Shown here: piece by piece, positions 51,782 to 63,647 of the stretch
Layout of the letters: each line of letters starts with the position of its first letter
How positions within the stretch are numbered: position 1 is the first letter of the stretch
DNA from: Thelephora terrestris
Taxonomy: Eukaryota; Basidiomycota; Agaricomycetes; Thelephorales; Thelephoraceae
DNA: 64,000 bases
Direction of reading: 5' to 3'
Assembly (NCBI GenBank): GCA_015956445.1
Contig: WIUZ02000012.1
Span: forward strand, 806,001-870,000
Translations under genes and position numbers: made by a program
The notes under the pieces: model-generated
Told to the model about the DNA's origin: nothing
The model's database searches: none
The model's input: the letters and a program-made list of their open reading frames with translations, nothing else

Positions 51782-54700
51782 CTAACGGTTTCTGAGGGCG
51801 AGCAGGATGCGTCTCGCTTGTACAAGACTGTCAACCTTTATCCTCTTAGCGATGAAGACCGGGTCAGTAGACAATGCGTCGTACTGCATCAGCGCGTCCT
51901 CAGTGTTTCCCAACTCCGACTCCACCGCTGAAAGCCACGTATTGAAATCCGCCTCCCCCCTCATAGCGACTTCCCTTGCGACCTCCTGCAACCGCTCTTG
52001 GATCTCAGGGATCAACTCCCCGTACTTCAGCCACAAAATCTCCAGCCACAGAACTCTAGCATGCGGGTTTTCCACCTCCGAAATAGCATCTATCAGCTCC
52101 GAGTTGTCGAGGCACCTCTTCAAAGGTTGAGAGTCGTCCGGAACCGAGGCGATGTATTGCAGCAGGTTCCAATCCTTTGGGGCAATATAAGGCCGCCAAT
52201 TTTGGGAGTTGATCATACCGAGCAGGACCGTGAGGATAACATTCTGGACATCGGAGGTGTGCTCGATATCGCCAACGGCGGAGGACCAGTCTTCGTACAA
52301 GCTCCTCATTTGGTCGGGATCCATGATTGGATCAGGAGCGTTGAACCACTTGTCGCCGATGAGGGCAAGGAAAAAGAGAGCAGCTTTGCGAAGCTCGAAC
52401 GGCCTGTCGCTCTGGAAAACATACAAGATGCCGCGAACGAAAGAGGGATCGGTTGGGTCGAACTTGTTGAGAGCATCGAGGGTGTCAGGACCATAGGCGT
52501 AAGCCAAAGCGCGTAAAGCATTTTGAATTGGTTCATCCTGGTTAGGACCACCCACTGCAGCCAATTCGAAGTGATGGTTCAAGAAGTCGAGGATGTGTTG
52601 AGGATCCCCGACATAAGGCATCCACTCGTCCCACTTGTACGCGCCGTGAATGGTGAGACGGGCGGCCCGCCATTTCTCTTCGGAGTCGGTGAAAGGTGCG
52701 GGGAGCTGCATGATAGTGTGGAAGAGGTCATAGTTCTTTGAAACAGGGTCATGGTTCTTTGGAACAAGTCCAATCCCAAAAAATCGAGCGACGAGTCCCG
52801 TGTCTACCAGGGCGCGGTGGGTCATAAATGGGTTATAAATGAAGAATATCTGAGAAGGAAGGTTCTTGTATATCTTCTCGAATAGATCGCCCCTTTTATC
52901 ACTGCAGTGAAGCAGTTGAGTTACATCCTAGAAACCGGTCGAAGTCAACTAACCTCTTGTCCATGACCAGCAAGTCACTAACGTGTAACTTGATTCCGAG
53001 GGACAGACCAAAGATGAATAGGCAATCCGTTACGATCGGTGCAGGGGGAGGAGGCTCCAGCCGAAGAGAGTCCCGAGCGAACTCCCTGATATCGGCGGGT
53101 AATGAGCGACCTCTCCTGAGGATATCCCAGGCACGATAGAGGAGGATGTGACTCAACCAAGCGTGGTGAGGGACAGTGAAGGAGGGGGCGTGCAAACGTA
53201 TCTCTTCGGGGTCACCAAAGATTCGATCGATAATACCGAGAGTGGATTCTAGATCCGAGTCTCCCTCGTAGTGATGTGATCCGATGTTCGAATGCCGTTC
53301 CGAGATATAGTTGAACATAGCTTCGTCGGATTCGTCGCCAATGCACTTGCGCTGAATAACGAGGTGAAGGAATGCTCTGGCACTGAGATAGGCCTTGTTC
53401 CTGAACCTGGGAATCACCACGGGCAATTCGCGTGATTGGTCGAAGCATCTGAGTAGGTTGTCATAGAGTATTTCTAAGGGAATGGCACGGATTCCGTTGT
53501 GCCAAACGACCTCAGGGACGAACTTCGTGATCGCCAACATGACGTCCGCGTCCTTCGATCTATCGAACATCCAAGCGATGCAATTCGAGTCCAACACGAA
53601 ACCTGGCCAGTCAGTCGTCTCGTTGAATAGCGGGGGTTGCTGATCGAGATTCTCCATGGTTAACTCAACGTCACCACTAATCTCTTCCGTGTTGACGCCT
53701 CGCGTAGTGTGGGTTATGTTGGACCTTGGGCGGTGCTGTCTCCTTTTCTTGAAGAACGTGCGCACAAACCGCTTCCTAAATCTCCTGAGGTATTTCCTGT
53801 GCTCATCGTCGAAGCGGATCATGTAGCGAATAACAAGGGAAAGAGGAGTCTGGAACGGGCAGTTGTAGGATAGGGTGGCGGCGGAAACGATGAGCAAATA
53901 GAAGAGGACACCGAACGACGTGAAGCCGACAACAACCCCAGCGACTGTGTTGTTGATAGTGAAGAGGTATTTGGAAAGGGCACAACTGAGGAGGAGAAGG
54001 GCCGCTTGGAGCATGAGAGGCAGACATTCCATGACGAGGTCGAAGCGCCAGGTTACCATTCCGTTCATCTTGCGTTGTCGGTGCCGACCGCGATCTATAA
54101 TGGTATCATGCGGGTCGTCCTGAGAATAGCGGTTGAGCCATTGTTTTCCTAACATAGCAAAGAGAGCAGCGAGGAGGGAAGCAGCCAAACTTGAGTAAAG
54201 GATGGCTTCGACGTGGACTATGGCGGGATCGGGCCCAGTCCATTGAGGAAAAGCGGCGCTGGGGTCAGGTGGGGTGTGTCCAAGCGAAATATTGGCCATA
54301 AGCGTTAGGACGGTGTAGCTGAGTTGTGTGTAATCCGGTTGGAGCGAGGTCTCCACGCTGACAATGAAAGCGGATGCGACCGCGGAGAACAGACCGGCCT
54401 ATCCCAGACAGCCAGGTTCAGATCGCGAGCAAGGTGGATAAGAAACAAAAAGGTACCCACGAATATCAAGGTGGTGCTCAGGTCATCGTCGTATTTCTTG
54501 ATAAACTCGCGGTCGTGGTTGCTGGTTTGGCGTTGGAACTCTTTATAGAACTCAACGCGGGCATTATCTTCCGTTCCAAGGAGGTGTGGAAAGAGAGTCG
54601 ACAATGCTTTGAGCATGGCATCCTCCAAACTGGAAACGAAAACCGCAATCAGCAAAGGTTTGGAGGGAGGGGGTGCCATCGATTGGACGCACGCCTTTGG

Positions 54701-54934
54701 GCTGATGGCTGCTACCTCCATGCATATGGTGGAGCTGAAGCAATGAGCGTGCTCTACGGGCCACAGGAAATGAGGAGATTTGAGGTTTAGCGCTTCGGAT
54801 AATAGGAAAGCGAGGACGGTGGTCCCAATGGTAGGAGACCCTTCCATGTTGAATAACATCCATAGTTTATACACTTGACTCAAAGCACAAGTGGGACTCT
54901 GATTAGGATATAAATATTGCAAAAGACCACACAT
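51517..54934 (-). repeat. Tandem duplication, unit 1
   Basis: This block carries one DUF6535 gene and 3' flank. Unit 2 (about 54934-58240) repeats gene and flank in the same order and direction. Long identical runs, matching introns and shared 3' flank (TAGCATGTTACTGAACCACC at both) show a direct tandem duplication. Confidence 0.8.
51782..54721 (-). CDS. DUF6535 membrane protein, copy A
   Basis: Three exons. Start at 54721 (MEVAAISPKACVQSM) chosen because copy B has an ATG at the same point. Exon 1 ends STTLIFV; exon 2 starts AGLFSAVASAFIVSVETSLQ (the DUF6535 signature), then YSSLAASLLAALFAMLGKQW, LMLQAALLLLSCALSKYLF, VAGVVVGFTSFGVLFYLLIV, so four membrane segments. A large cytosolic region follows (VLDSNCIAWMFDRSKDADVM, AWLSHILLYRAWDILRRGRS). 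After SDLLVMDKR exon 3 gives SDKRGDLFEKIYKNLPSQ and helical HEAT-like sequence (HILDFLNHHFELAAVG, ALRALAYAYGPDTLDALNKF) to the stop. The DUF6535 family is expanded in agaricomycetes; function unknown. Confidence 0.82.
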
Positions 54935-55187
54935 TGTAGATTATATTAATCACACGCACAGCTAGCATGTTACTGAACCACCCATTCAATCATCATCATG
55001 TGCCAAATCTCACACCATACGCGTTTGCCCATTGTGGCCGCTCCAAAACCTTACAAAAACACAATGCATATCTGCTGATTCAAAAAATAGCTCAAGCCCG
55101 TACTACCGCGAGTCTGGCTGTTGTGTCCTGCTTATGCTAGCGAGAAATCATACATAACGATTAGTGAGAAAGAGCGATCCATCGACA
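54722..55187. other. Between the two DUF6535 copies; duplication junction
   Basis: Holds the putative promoter of copy A (54722-54930) and the 3' flank of copy B (54934-55187). The junction of the two duplicated units lies near 54930. Confidence 0.55.
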
Positions 55188-58100
55188 CTAACGCCTTCTG
55201 AGGGCGAGCAGGGTGCGTCTCGCTTCTACAAGACTGTCAACCTTCATCCTCTGAGCGATGGCGACCGGGTCAGTAGACAATGCGTCGTACCGCATCAGCG
55301 CGTCGTCAGCCTTTCCCCACTCCGACTCCACCGCTGACAGACACGCATTGAAGTCCGGCCCCTCACTCTGAGCAACTTCCCTCGTGACCTTCTTCAACTG
55401 CTCTCGGATCTCAGGGATCAACTTCTTGTAATTCAGCCACAAAATCTCCAGCCACAGAACTCTAGCATGCGGGTTTTCCACCTCCGAAATAGCATCTATC
55501 AGCTCCGAGTTGTCGAGGCACCTCTTCAAAGGCTGAGAGTCGTCCGGAACCGCGGCGATGTATTGCAGCAGGTTCCAATTCTTTGAGACAATATGGGGCC
55601 GCCAATGTTGGGAGTTGATCATACCGAGCAGGACCGTAAGGATAGCATTCTGGACATGGTGGGTGTGTTCAATATTGCCGGCGGCGGAGGACCAGTCTTC
55701 GCAAAAGGCATTTATTTGGTCGGGATTCATGATTGGATCAGGAGCGTTGAACCACTTGTCGCCGATACGGGAAAGGAAAAAGAGAGCAGCTTTGCGAAGC
55801 TCGAACGGCCTGTCTCCTTGAAAAACATACGAGATGCCGCCAATGAAAGAAGGGTCGGTTGGGTCGAACTTGTTGAGAGCATCGAGGGTGTCAGGACTAG
55901 GGGCGTAAGCCAATGCACGTAAAGCATTTCGAATTGGTTCATCCTGGTTTTGACCATTCATTACAGCCAATTCGAAGTGATGGTTTAAAAAGTCGAGGAT
56001 GTGTTGAGGATCCCCGACATAAGGCATCCACTCGTCCCACTTGTACGCGCCGTGCATGGTGAGACGAGCGGCCTGCCACTTCTCTTCGGAGTCGGTGAAA
56101 GGTGCGGGGACCTGCATGATAATGTGGAAGAGTTCATAGCTCTTCGAAGCAATCTCCTCCCCAGAGAACGGAGCGATGAGCTTCATGGCTTCCAGGGCGG
56201 AGTCAATCTCCCCTGGGGAAGAACAGGAGTTCTTGAACGTATTGTCAAGTTTCTTGTATATCTCGTCGATTTGATGGCCCTTTTTTTCACTGCAATGAGA
56301 TGATTTAGTTTCATCCTAGAAACCGTTCGAAGTCAACTAACCTCTTGTCCATGACCAGCAAGTCACTAACGTGCACCTTGATTCCGAGGAGTAGACCAAT
56401 GATGAATAGGCAATCCGTTACGATCGGTGCAGGGGGGAGAGGCTCCAGCCGAAGAGACCGCAGAACGAACTCCCTGATATCTTCGGGCAATGGGTTGCGC
56501 CTCTCGAGAACATCCCAGGCACGATAGAGGAGGATGTGACCCAACCAAGCATGGTGAGGGACAGTGAAGGAGGGGAAGTGGAAATCTATCGCTTTGTCTA
56601 TACCAAAGCCAAAGATTCGATCGATAAATCCGAGGGTGGATTCTAGATCCGAGTCTCCCTCGTAGTGATGTGATCCAATGGTCGAATGCCGTGTCGAGAT
56701 GGAGTTGAACAGAGCTTCGTCGGATTGGTTGCCAATGCACTTGCGCTGAATAACGAGGTGAAGGAGTGCTTTGGCACTGAGATAGGCCTTGTTCCTGAGG
56801 CTGGGAATCACCACAGGTTTTCCGTGTGATTGGGAGAAGCATTCGAGTACGTTGTCGTAGAGTACATCTAATGGAATAGCACGGATGCCATGGTGCCAAA
56901 CGACCTCAGGAACGAACTTCATGATCGCCAAGATAACGTCCGCGTCCGTCGATGTCTTGAACATCCAGGCGATGCACTTCGAGTCCAATACGAAACCTTG
57001 GCAATCAGTCTTCCCATTGAATAGCGGATATTGCAGGTCGAGATTCTCCATGGCCAACTCAGCTTGACCGCCAATCACGGCCACGTCAAAGGTGTTGAGA
57101 CCTCGTATAGCGTGGGGCACGCTGGACCCCGGGCGTTGCTGTCTTCTTCTCCGGATGAACGTGCGTCCAAACCACTTCCTGAATCTCCTCAGGTATTCTC
57201 TGTGCTCATCGTCGAAGCGGATCATGTAGCGAATAACAAGGGAAAGAGGAGTCTGGAACGGGCAGTTGTAGGATAGGGTGGCGGCGGAAACGATCAGCAA
57301 ATAGAAGAGGACACCGAACGACGTGAAGCCGACAGCGACCCCAGCGACTGCTTTATTGATAGTGAAGAGGTATTTGGAAAGGGCACAACCGAGGAGGAGA
57401 AGGGCCGCTTGGAGCATGAGAGGTAGGCATTCCATGACGAGGTCGAAGCGCCAGTTTTTCATTCCGTTTATCTTGCGTTGCCGGTACCGACCGCGATCGA
57501 TGATGGATCCACGCAGTTCGTCCTGAGAATAGCGGTTGAGCCATTGCTTCCCTAACATAGCGATGAGAGCAGCGAGGAGGGAAGCAGCCAAACTTGAGTA
57601 AAGGATGGCTTGGACGTGGACTGTGGCGGGATCGGGCCCAGTCCATTGAGGAAAAGCGGCGCTGGGGTCAGGTGGGGTGTGTCCAAGCGAAATATTGGCC
57701 ATAAGCGTTAGGACGGTGTAGCTGAGTTGTGTGTAATCCGGTTGGAGCGAGGTCTCCACGCTGACAATGAAAGCGGATGCGACCGCAGAGAACAGACCGG
57801 CCTATTCCAGAACAGCCAGGTTTAGATCGCGAGCAAGGTGGAACAGGAAACGAAAAGGTACCCACGAATATCAAGGTGGTGCTCAGGTCATCGTCGTATT
57901 TCTTGATAAAGTCGCGGTCGTGATCGGTGGCTTGGCGTTGGACCTTGTCGTAGAACTCGACGCGGGCGTTGGGATCCGTTCCAAGGAGGTGTGGAAAGGC
58001 CTTCGGCAATGCTTTGAGCATGGCCTCCTCCAAACTGGAAACGAAAACTGCAATCAGCAAAGGTTTGGAGGGAGGGGGTGTCGATTCGACGCACGCCTTC

Positions 58101-58240
58101 GAGCTTATGGTTGCTTCCCCCATGGTGGAGCTGAAGCAATGAGCGTGCTCTACGGGCCACAGGAAATGAGGAGGTTTGAGGTTTAGCGCTTTAAACAATG
58201 GCTTCGGATAATAGGAAAGCGAGGACGGTCTCAATGGCTG
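54935..58240 (-). repeat. Tandem duplication, unit 2
   Basis: Second copy of the block at 51517-54934, same direction. Similarity fades upstream of about 58235 and in the first part of exon 3, and remains near complete across exons 1 and 2. Confidence 0.8.
55188..58123 (-). CDS. DUF6535 membrane protein, copy B
   Basis: Paralogue of copy A, with the same three exons and splice sites. Start MGEATISSKACVESTPPPSK at 58123; exon 1 has HDRDFIKKYDDDLSTTLIFV. Exon 2 carries METSLQPDYTQLSYTVL and the same four membrane segments (SSLAASLLAALIAMLGKQW; MLQAALLLLGCALSKYLF; VAGVAVGFTSFGVLFYLLIV). Exon 3 opens SEKKGHQIDEIYKKLDNTFK, where copy A has an unrelated-looking SDKRGDLFEK stretch, then GEIDSALEAMKLIAPF, and rejoins the shared helical domain (HILDFLNHHFELAVMN). 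Both copies are open throughout. The short divergent block at the start of exon 3 is the main difference. Confidence 0.82.
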
Positions 58241-58908
58241 TGATCAATGAACCAAATGAGAGTCGTAGATTCCGCGCGGCTGTGTATATGCAGATTAGAT
58301 GCAAGCACTGGGGTACTACCGGCAAAGCCACGCATATTGGGGGATGGTATGAAAGCGAAGAACGCTGTGCCACATCCATTGTGGCAAAAAGGGAGGAAGG
58401 GAGACAAACTGTGGTTCAGGACGACCAGTGGCGCTGCTCAGTTGATCATCTCTGTCTAATCCTAGTATTCCAATCGTGCCTTTGTTCTTTTCAAGAAAAT
58501 AAAGTAAAGGAAGTTGTTTAGATGTATATGGTCGGATGTAAGTAATCCGGTGATTATACAGTACAAATGGGATAAATAAAAAGGAAAACAGCAGCGCGGA
58601 CCGTAACCCGAAAGTGACCAACGAGACAGCGAAGGATACGCAATATCGACAAGGCGGGGTGAGAGACGAAGTGGAAGAAGACAAGACGGTAGGACGTGAC
58701 CGTTACTAGAGTACAATCTACGATAGAAGAGGGAGGCCGAAACAAGGAGAACTTAGGGGGCATTGACTTGCGGGATCGACAACAAGAGGACATGGAGATT
58801 TCCGGTGTGGGATGTGTGGAATGCGAACCGCACACACATAGCACGTACAAGTAGGAATGACAGAAACACGACGAGAAAAAAAAGGGGAAGAAAATAATCA
58901 GCCAAGAG
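58124..58908. other. Intergenic, no gene recognised
   Basis: About 785 bases between DUF6535 copy B and the LDB gene (both on the minus strand): promoter of copy B and 3' UTR of LDB. Short frames show no protein family. The ATAAAGTAAAGG area near 58497 is AT-rich. Confidence 0.45.
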
Positions 58909-61900
58909 TTATCCACCACCCGTTCCTCTCCGCTTACCACGAGTCTGCCGTTTTGGTGGTGGTGCATGATCCGTGGTTGGGGATGAGGTATCATTTTGGG
59001 CCTTCCTCTTGAGAGTCGCAGCTGCCAGGGACGGCGTGGTCGTGGCCGACGTCGTTGCGGCAGGGGTTGACGCCGCCGTGACCGATGTCCCTGGGGTCGG
59101 TTGTTGAGATGGTTGCTGAGGTGGTATTGTTGGCGCAGGCTTGTTTTGCTTTAAAGGTGAAGAAGGTGGTGGCGCATTTAATGGCATAGGCTGAGACCCT
59201 TGATGGTTGTTGGGCTGGATGAGGGTGACAGCTTGGTTAGTGGTCATACTCTTTGTCATCAGGCCATCTTTCTGGAATCCTGGACCGACGGGGTTGTTGT
59301 TGGTCGCCATACGGACGTGCGGTGTTTGCGCCATCGGCATATCCTTGATCTTGTCTGCGAACTGTTTTAGGGATTCTTCATGCATGGCAAGAATGCATGA
59401 TAAATTAGTCTAGAGAGGTCGTTGCGATAGGCCCTGAACACTCACGAAGCGGACCGAGACCATTCTCATTCGAAAAGTGGATCAAATCAGTCATCTGCGC
59501 AACACTCTCTGCGAGCTGGAATGTAGGGGCGGAAAGGGGTGAACAACCAACAACAGGAGGCAGCCGAAAATGAACGCAGACCTCTAAGCACCTCATTGTC
59601 GCCTGGGGTATCCCGAACGCGTTCACGGGTTCGCCGGGGATAGAGGACCGTTCGTAGTGGACCCGGTCATGCGTTCTATCTGGTTGGGAGCCCATGCCAT
59701 TCATCCCCGGCGTGAACGTTCCCATCAGCGGAGATGGCCCAATTTTCGAGCCGGCGATTGCGTCCACCTGGATCAACTTGTGGTGGACGTTAGCATCAAA
59801 CTGCAAATGCTCGAACTTCATTGAGAAGCTCGGTGGCGCCCCTTGTGCAATGCCCATGGATGGAGAGAGGACGAGATGTGCAGTGAGAGGACCACAAAGT
59901 TGGATCGTATACCCGTTTGTGTACTTATACGTCCATGCGGCTGTGAGACATTCGACAACAAGGTGACTTGAGCCAAGAATTTTCTCTCGCGCGCCGTCGA
60001 GTGAAATGCTCATCGATTGCACGCCAGATTGGCTGGTAACCAGGAAAAATCGGGGTAATATCGGGGTGCCGATCTCTGTCAGGTCATAAGAGCGGGAAAA
60101 TTGAGCAAAAGTTCGGAGTTACGGACCGAAGGGTTTTGCTTCGTTCCGTTGGTTGTCCTTCCACAGCGTATACTTCAGAATCGCCTTTGGGGTGAAATAC
60201 TCTTTCACAAGATTTTCCCAATACGTAAGGCCAAGTTTCTTGCGATTTTTCGTGAGGCACGCTTCCCAGGATCGCGCATGCAGAACTACTCACATTCCTA
60301 TTGTCGCTAGACAGTGCTCCACTGAACTGGAGTAATCGAATGATACCCTGGCCTTGCAAATTCATCATCCTAGACACAAGGAGCCCGTCAAACATTGATC
60401 GTGGTGATGCGCCATCATAGTACGTACAATTTCTGTTGGTAGTTGGCGCCTGCGGGTTGTGGACCGGAACTTTCGGGCAAACTGCCTGAGACAGAGTTCG
60501 AGGAAGGGACACCCGTATTGTTCGGTCTTTGAGCGTTAAGAAAGGGGGGACTGGATTGGTTGGTTAAGTTTTGAACACCGGGCTGCGGCTGAGGAGGCAT
60601 GGCGTTCATGGAGGAAAGCTGGGAGGGACCCGGCTGGCTACCAGCGTTAGGGTTCTGTGGGTTCGGAACGCCTACTGAAGGCATCCGGTTTGGAGGCATC
60701 GTTGGGAGTTGCGGCTGACCAAGATGTGGAGTTCGAGATGGTCCTGCTTGTTGTGAGGGGGGTCGAGGGGTGGGGCCGGCATGTGCCTGGGGTTGCGACT
60801 GGGGGCGTTGGAGGTTAGGCATTGGGCCTCCAGCACCAATGTGTTCGCCGCCTTGGTGCTGCGGCTGTGTCTGGTGGGGCATGTTCGAAGGCTGGGATGA
60901 GGGATGAGACTGTTGATGGGACATGGAGGTAGGCATAAAGTGGCTATAATCTCCATTCCGATGCATGTCGAATTGTTGAGCGGGGGTCAAGTTCGTCAGG
61001 TTGAAGCTGTTTCTGCTCGGGGGGACGTTTTGATTGGGGACTGCGGCACCGGGGTCCTGATTAGAGGAGTCTGGGGTTTGTGAAAATCCAAATTGATTAC
61101 CACCACCAGACAAACGTGGGTTGTGCATGCCCTGGGGAAATTGAGGGTTTCCCGAATAGGAGCCATACACAGAGTTCTCGGGAGTGCGATTTTGGGGGCC
61201 AGTGTTCATAGGCTGCTGATGGGGGCCACCAGGTGTCTGCGACTGGGGGGTCGAATGGGGCGATATCTGAGAGGTTTGTTGAGATATCGACATATGAGGC
61301 TGAAAACCCATCGATTGAGGTACATTCCCCACCAGCGATTGTTGAGATCCCTGAGGTCGAGGAGCGTTCCCCGGCATGCCCTGAGTACCTTGCATATGTT
61401 GCGGTCGAGAGTTCATCCCTAAGCCCATATCCTGCCCCTGGATCTGGGGGTTCTGCTGCTGGGGCATCCGGGCCATCTGCTGAGGCGGCATCCTCATATT
61501 CTGATGGGGGAGACCTTGCGGATTCATACCCATACCTCCCATACCTCCCATTCCAGGTTGTCCGGGATGCATACCGACGATCTGGTTAAGACCAGCTTGG
61601 TTCAATCCAGGTTGCGACACGGTCCTACGAACGCCTTGGGCACCACCAGACATCATGGAGTTAGGATATCCCATGCCTTGTAGTTGATTAGGGCCGATTC
61701 CGTTCATATGGTTGGCCTGGACGGAAGACGCGGGAAGGCCTTGACCATTCTGGCCAGCAGGGAGACCAGGGTTTCGCCGTTGCTGGGTGAGGTGGTGCTG
61801 GTGGTACATCTGGGCAGGGGTCGGGTTCGGAGGTTGCGCGCTTCCCATCGCGAGAGCGGGATTCGGATTGGTGGGATTTTGCATCATGGCCATGTGGTGG

Positions 61901-61995
61901 GGCTGAGAAGAAGGGCCGGGGGGGAAATGCTGGGGATTGAGCATACCGTTTGATAGGTGTGGGGGTTGTCTGAGCATTTCTGTCTGGTGGTTCAT
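58909..61995 (-). CDS. LIM-domain-binding transcription cofactor (LDB/PtaB/Mfg1-like)
   Basis: Starts MNHQTEMLRQPPHLSNGMLN. The first exon (about 520 residues) is Gln/Pro/Met/Gly-rich and disordered (QQMARMPQQQNPQIQGQDMG). After introns come the LIM-binding core blocks: RMMNLQGQGIIRLLQFSGAL, YWENLVKEYFTPKAILKYTL, WKDNQRNEAKPF, ILPRFFLVTSQSGVQSMSIS, VVECLTAAWTYKYTNGYTIQ, FSMKFEHLQFDANVHHKLI, then RCLELAESVAQMTDLIHFSN, SLKQFADKIKDMP. A Pro/Ala/Thr-rich tail ends in a basic KRQTRGKRRG. This is the fold of animal Ldb, plant SEUSS and fungal PtaB/Mfg1, cofactors that pair with LIS1-like SomA/Flo8 for morphogenesis. Divergent from IMP3. Confidence 0.82.
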
Positions 61996-62370
61996 AAGCC
62001 GGGGAAAAGAGCGGGATTGGACGATAAAATTCTGCTCTGGGTGGGGAAGGGGCGGACTAGTATGGCATACGACCTTGGGTTAGGAGATGACGATATTAAT
62101 CGCGGGTCGAGCCAGGCGGGTGTCTGTTACGAGGAGAGAGGGTTCCGAACGCGCGTGTTGGCAGCTTAAGGGCTTGCGACAAACGGAGTGAAACCGGCCG
62201 ACGCGAATCAGGGAAAGAAAGGGGAGAGGGAAGGCGAGGGGGGCAGGAGACAAAGAGGAGGAGGGCAAAGCTGGGCCAGCTGAGATTGGCTGGAAGACGC
62301 TTCCCAACTCACACGCTCAACCGCAGATTCGAAGAACGCCACAAGTCACGCACCGTGCACTCTCTGTACC
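61996..62370. other. Divergent promoter of LDB and IMP3
   Basis: About 375 bases between two divergent start codons. Purine-rich tract at about 62215-62265. No further motif supported. Confidence 0.5.
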
Positions 62371-63201
62371 ATGGTCAGGCAGTTCAAACACCACGAGCAA
62401 AAATTGCTCAAAAAAGTCGATTTCCTAAACGTACGCCCCCTATTCCCCGCCAATTTTCATCGCTGAAACAACTTTTCAGTGGAAGCAAGATGCCAATCTA
62501 CGTGAGATAAAAGTCATGCGTCGGTACCACATCCAGGACAGGGAGGACTACAATAAGTGAGGATCATCCAAACAATAGACCCTTTCTAATCCTTTGTTTG
62601 TTCCTTAGGTATAACAAATTGTGTGGTTCACTCCGCTCTCATGCCCACCGTCTCTCTCTCCTTCCCGCTCAGGACCCCTTCCGCGCAAAAATGGAAGGGC
62701 AACTGATGTCGAAACTCTACGACATGGGAGTACTCAACTCGCAAGCAAAGCTCAGCGACGTCGACAGCAAGCTCACTGTTGCTGCCTTTTGTCGGCGGCG
62801 ACTTCCGGTCATCATGGTGGTGTCCAAGATGGCCGAGACAGTCAGTGCGGTGGGTGGCCTTTGCCCCGCGCGTCCGCCTCGAGTTTTGTCTGACGCACGT
62901 TCCTTCAGGCCGTGAAGTTTGTTGAGCAAGGCCATGTCAGGGTGGGGCCAGATACGATCACAGATCCCGCATTCCTCGTGACACGGTAAATCTCGCCTCT
63001 CATTCCTTGATTCTCAGCCTGACGCGTGTCGACTTCATGAAAGGCACATGGAAGACTTCGTCACCTGGGTCGACACCTCCAAACTCAAGCGCACAATTGC
63101 CAGGTATAACGACGAGGTTCGTGCACTGTATTAGGGTGCGGCTGAAACGCTGATCTATGGCTATTCTTTCTCTCAAGCTTGATGATTTCGATCTACTATG
63201 A
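62371..63201 (+). CDS. IMP3: U3 snoRNP protein IMP3
   Basis: S4-domain RNA-binding protein of the U3 processome that pairs U3 with pre-r[23 protein letters not shown] at 62371, an intron, [26 protein letters not shown], an intron, [59 protein letters not shown] (S4 domain), then [50 protein letters not shown] and, after a last intron, LDDFDLL. Length of about 180 residues and every conserved block match Imp3. At least five short introns. The stop is at 63199-63201. Confidence 0.94.
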
Positions 63202-63647
63202 TGCGGCTTGGACATCTGTGACGATCCCAAGATGCCATTCCATCCTCCATGGAAGCAGTTGATTTGTCTGATTGACCTGGGGCTTTGGATGCGGGCGGCA
63301 ATGCTACTATTGCAAAATCCCAGGGATCGCGGTACCGCTCCCCGGTAGCGAGTTGGATAGAAGTTAGTTACGTCTATCCTCTGGTTCCTCGAGTACGTTA
63401 CGTAGCTCGTTGAGTAGATGGGCGTTTCTGGAAGAAAGGTCAACATGAGGTGAAATTCACGTGATGCAGCCATTTACAGCGAAGACGGCACAGTCGAATT
63501 AGCGTTAACCGTTTCTCATCGCTATTCTGCATTTTCCACCCCCGTTTATCTCCAACCCTTGCCAACATACACGCACACGTAGACGATCAAGGCTGAAAGC
63601 CGAGCGTGTCCAAGCGAGCTGACCAGGCTGTTTGATACACACCAATA
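63202..63647. other. Intergenic before kinesin-3
   Basis: About 450 bases with no recognisable gene; it contains the promoter and 5' leader of the kinesin gene. A minus-strand frame (63000-63473) overlaps IMP3 and is not coding. Confidence 0.5.
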
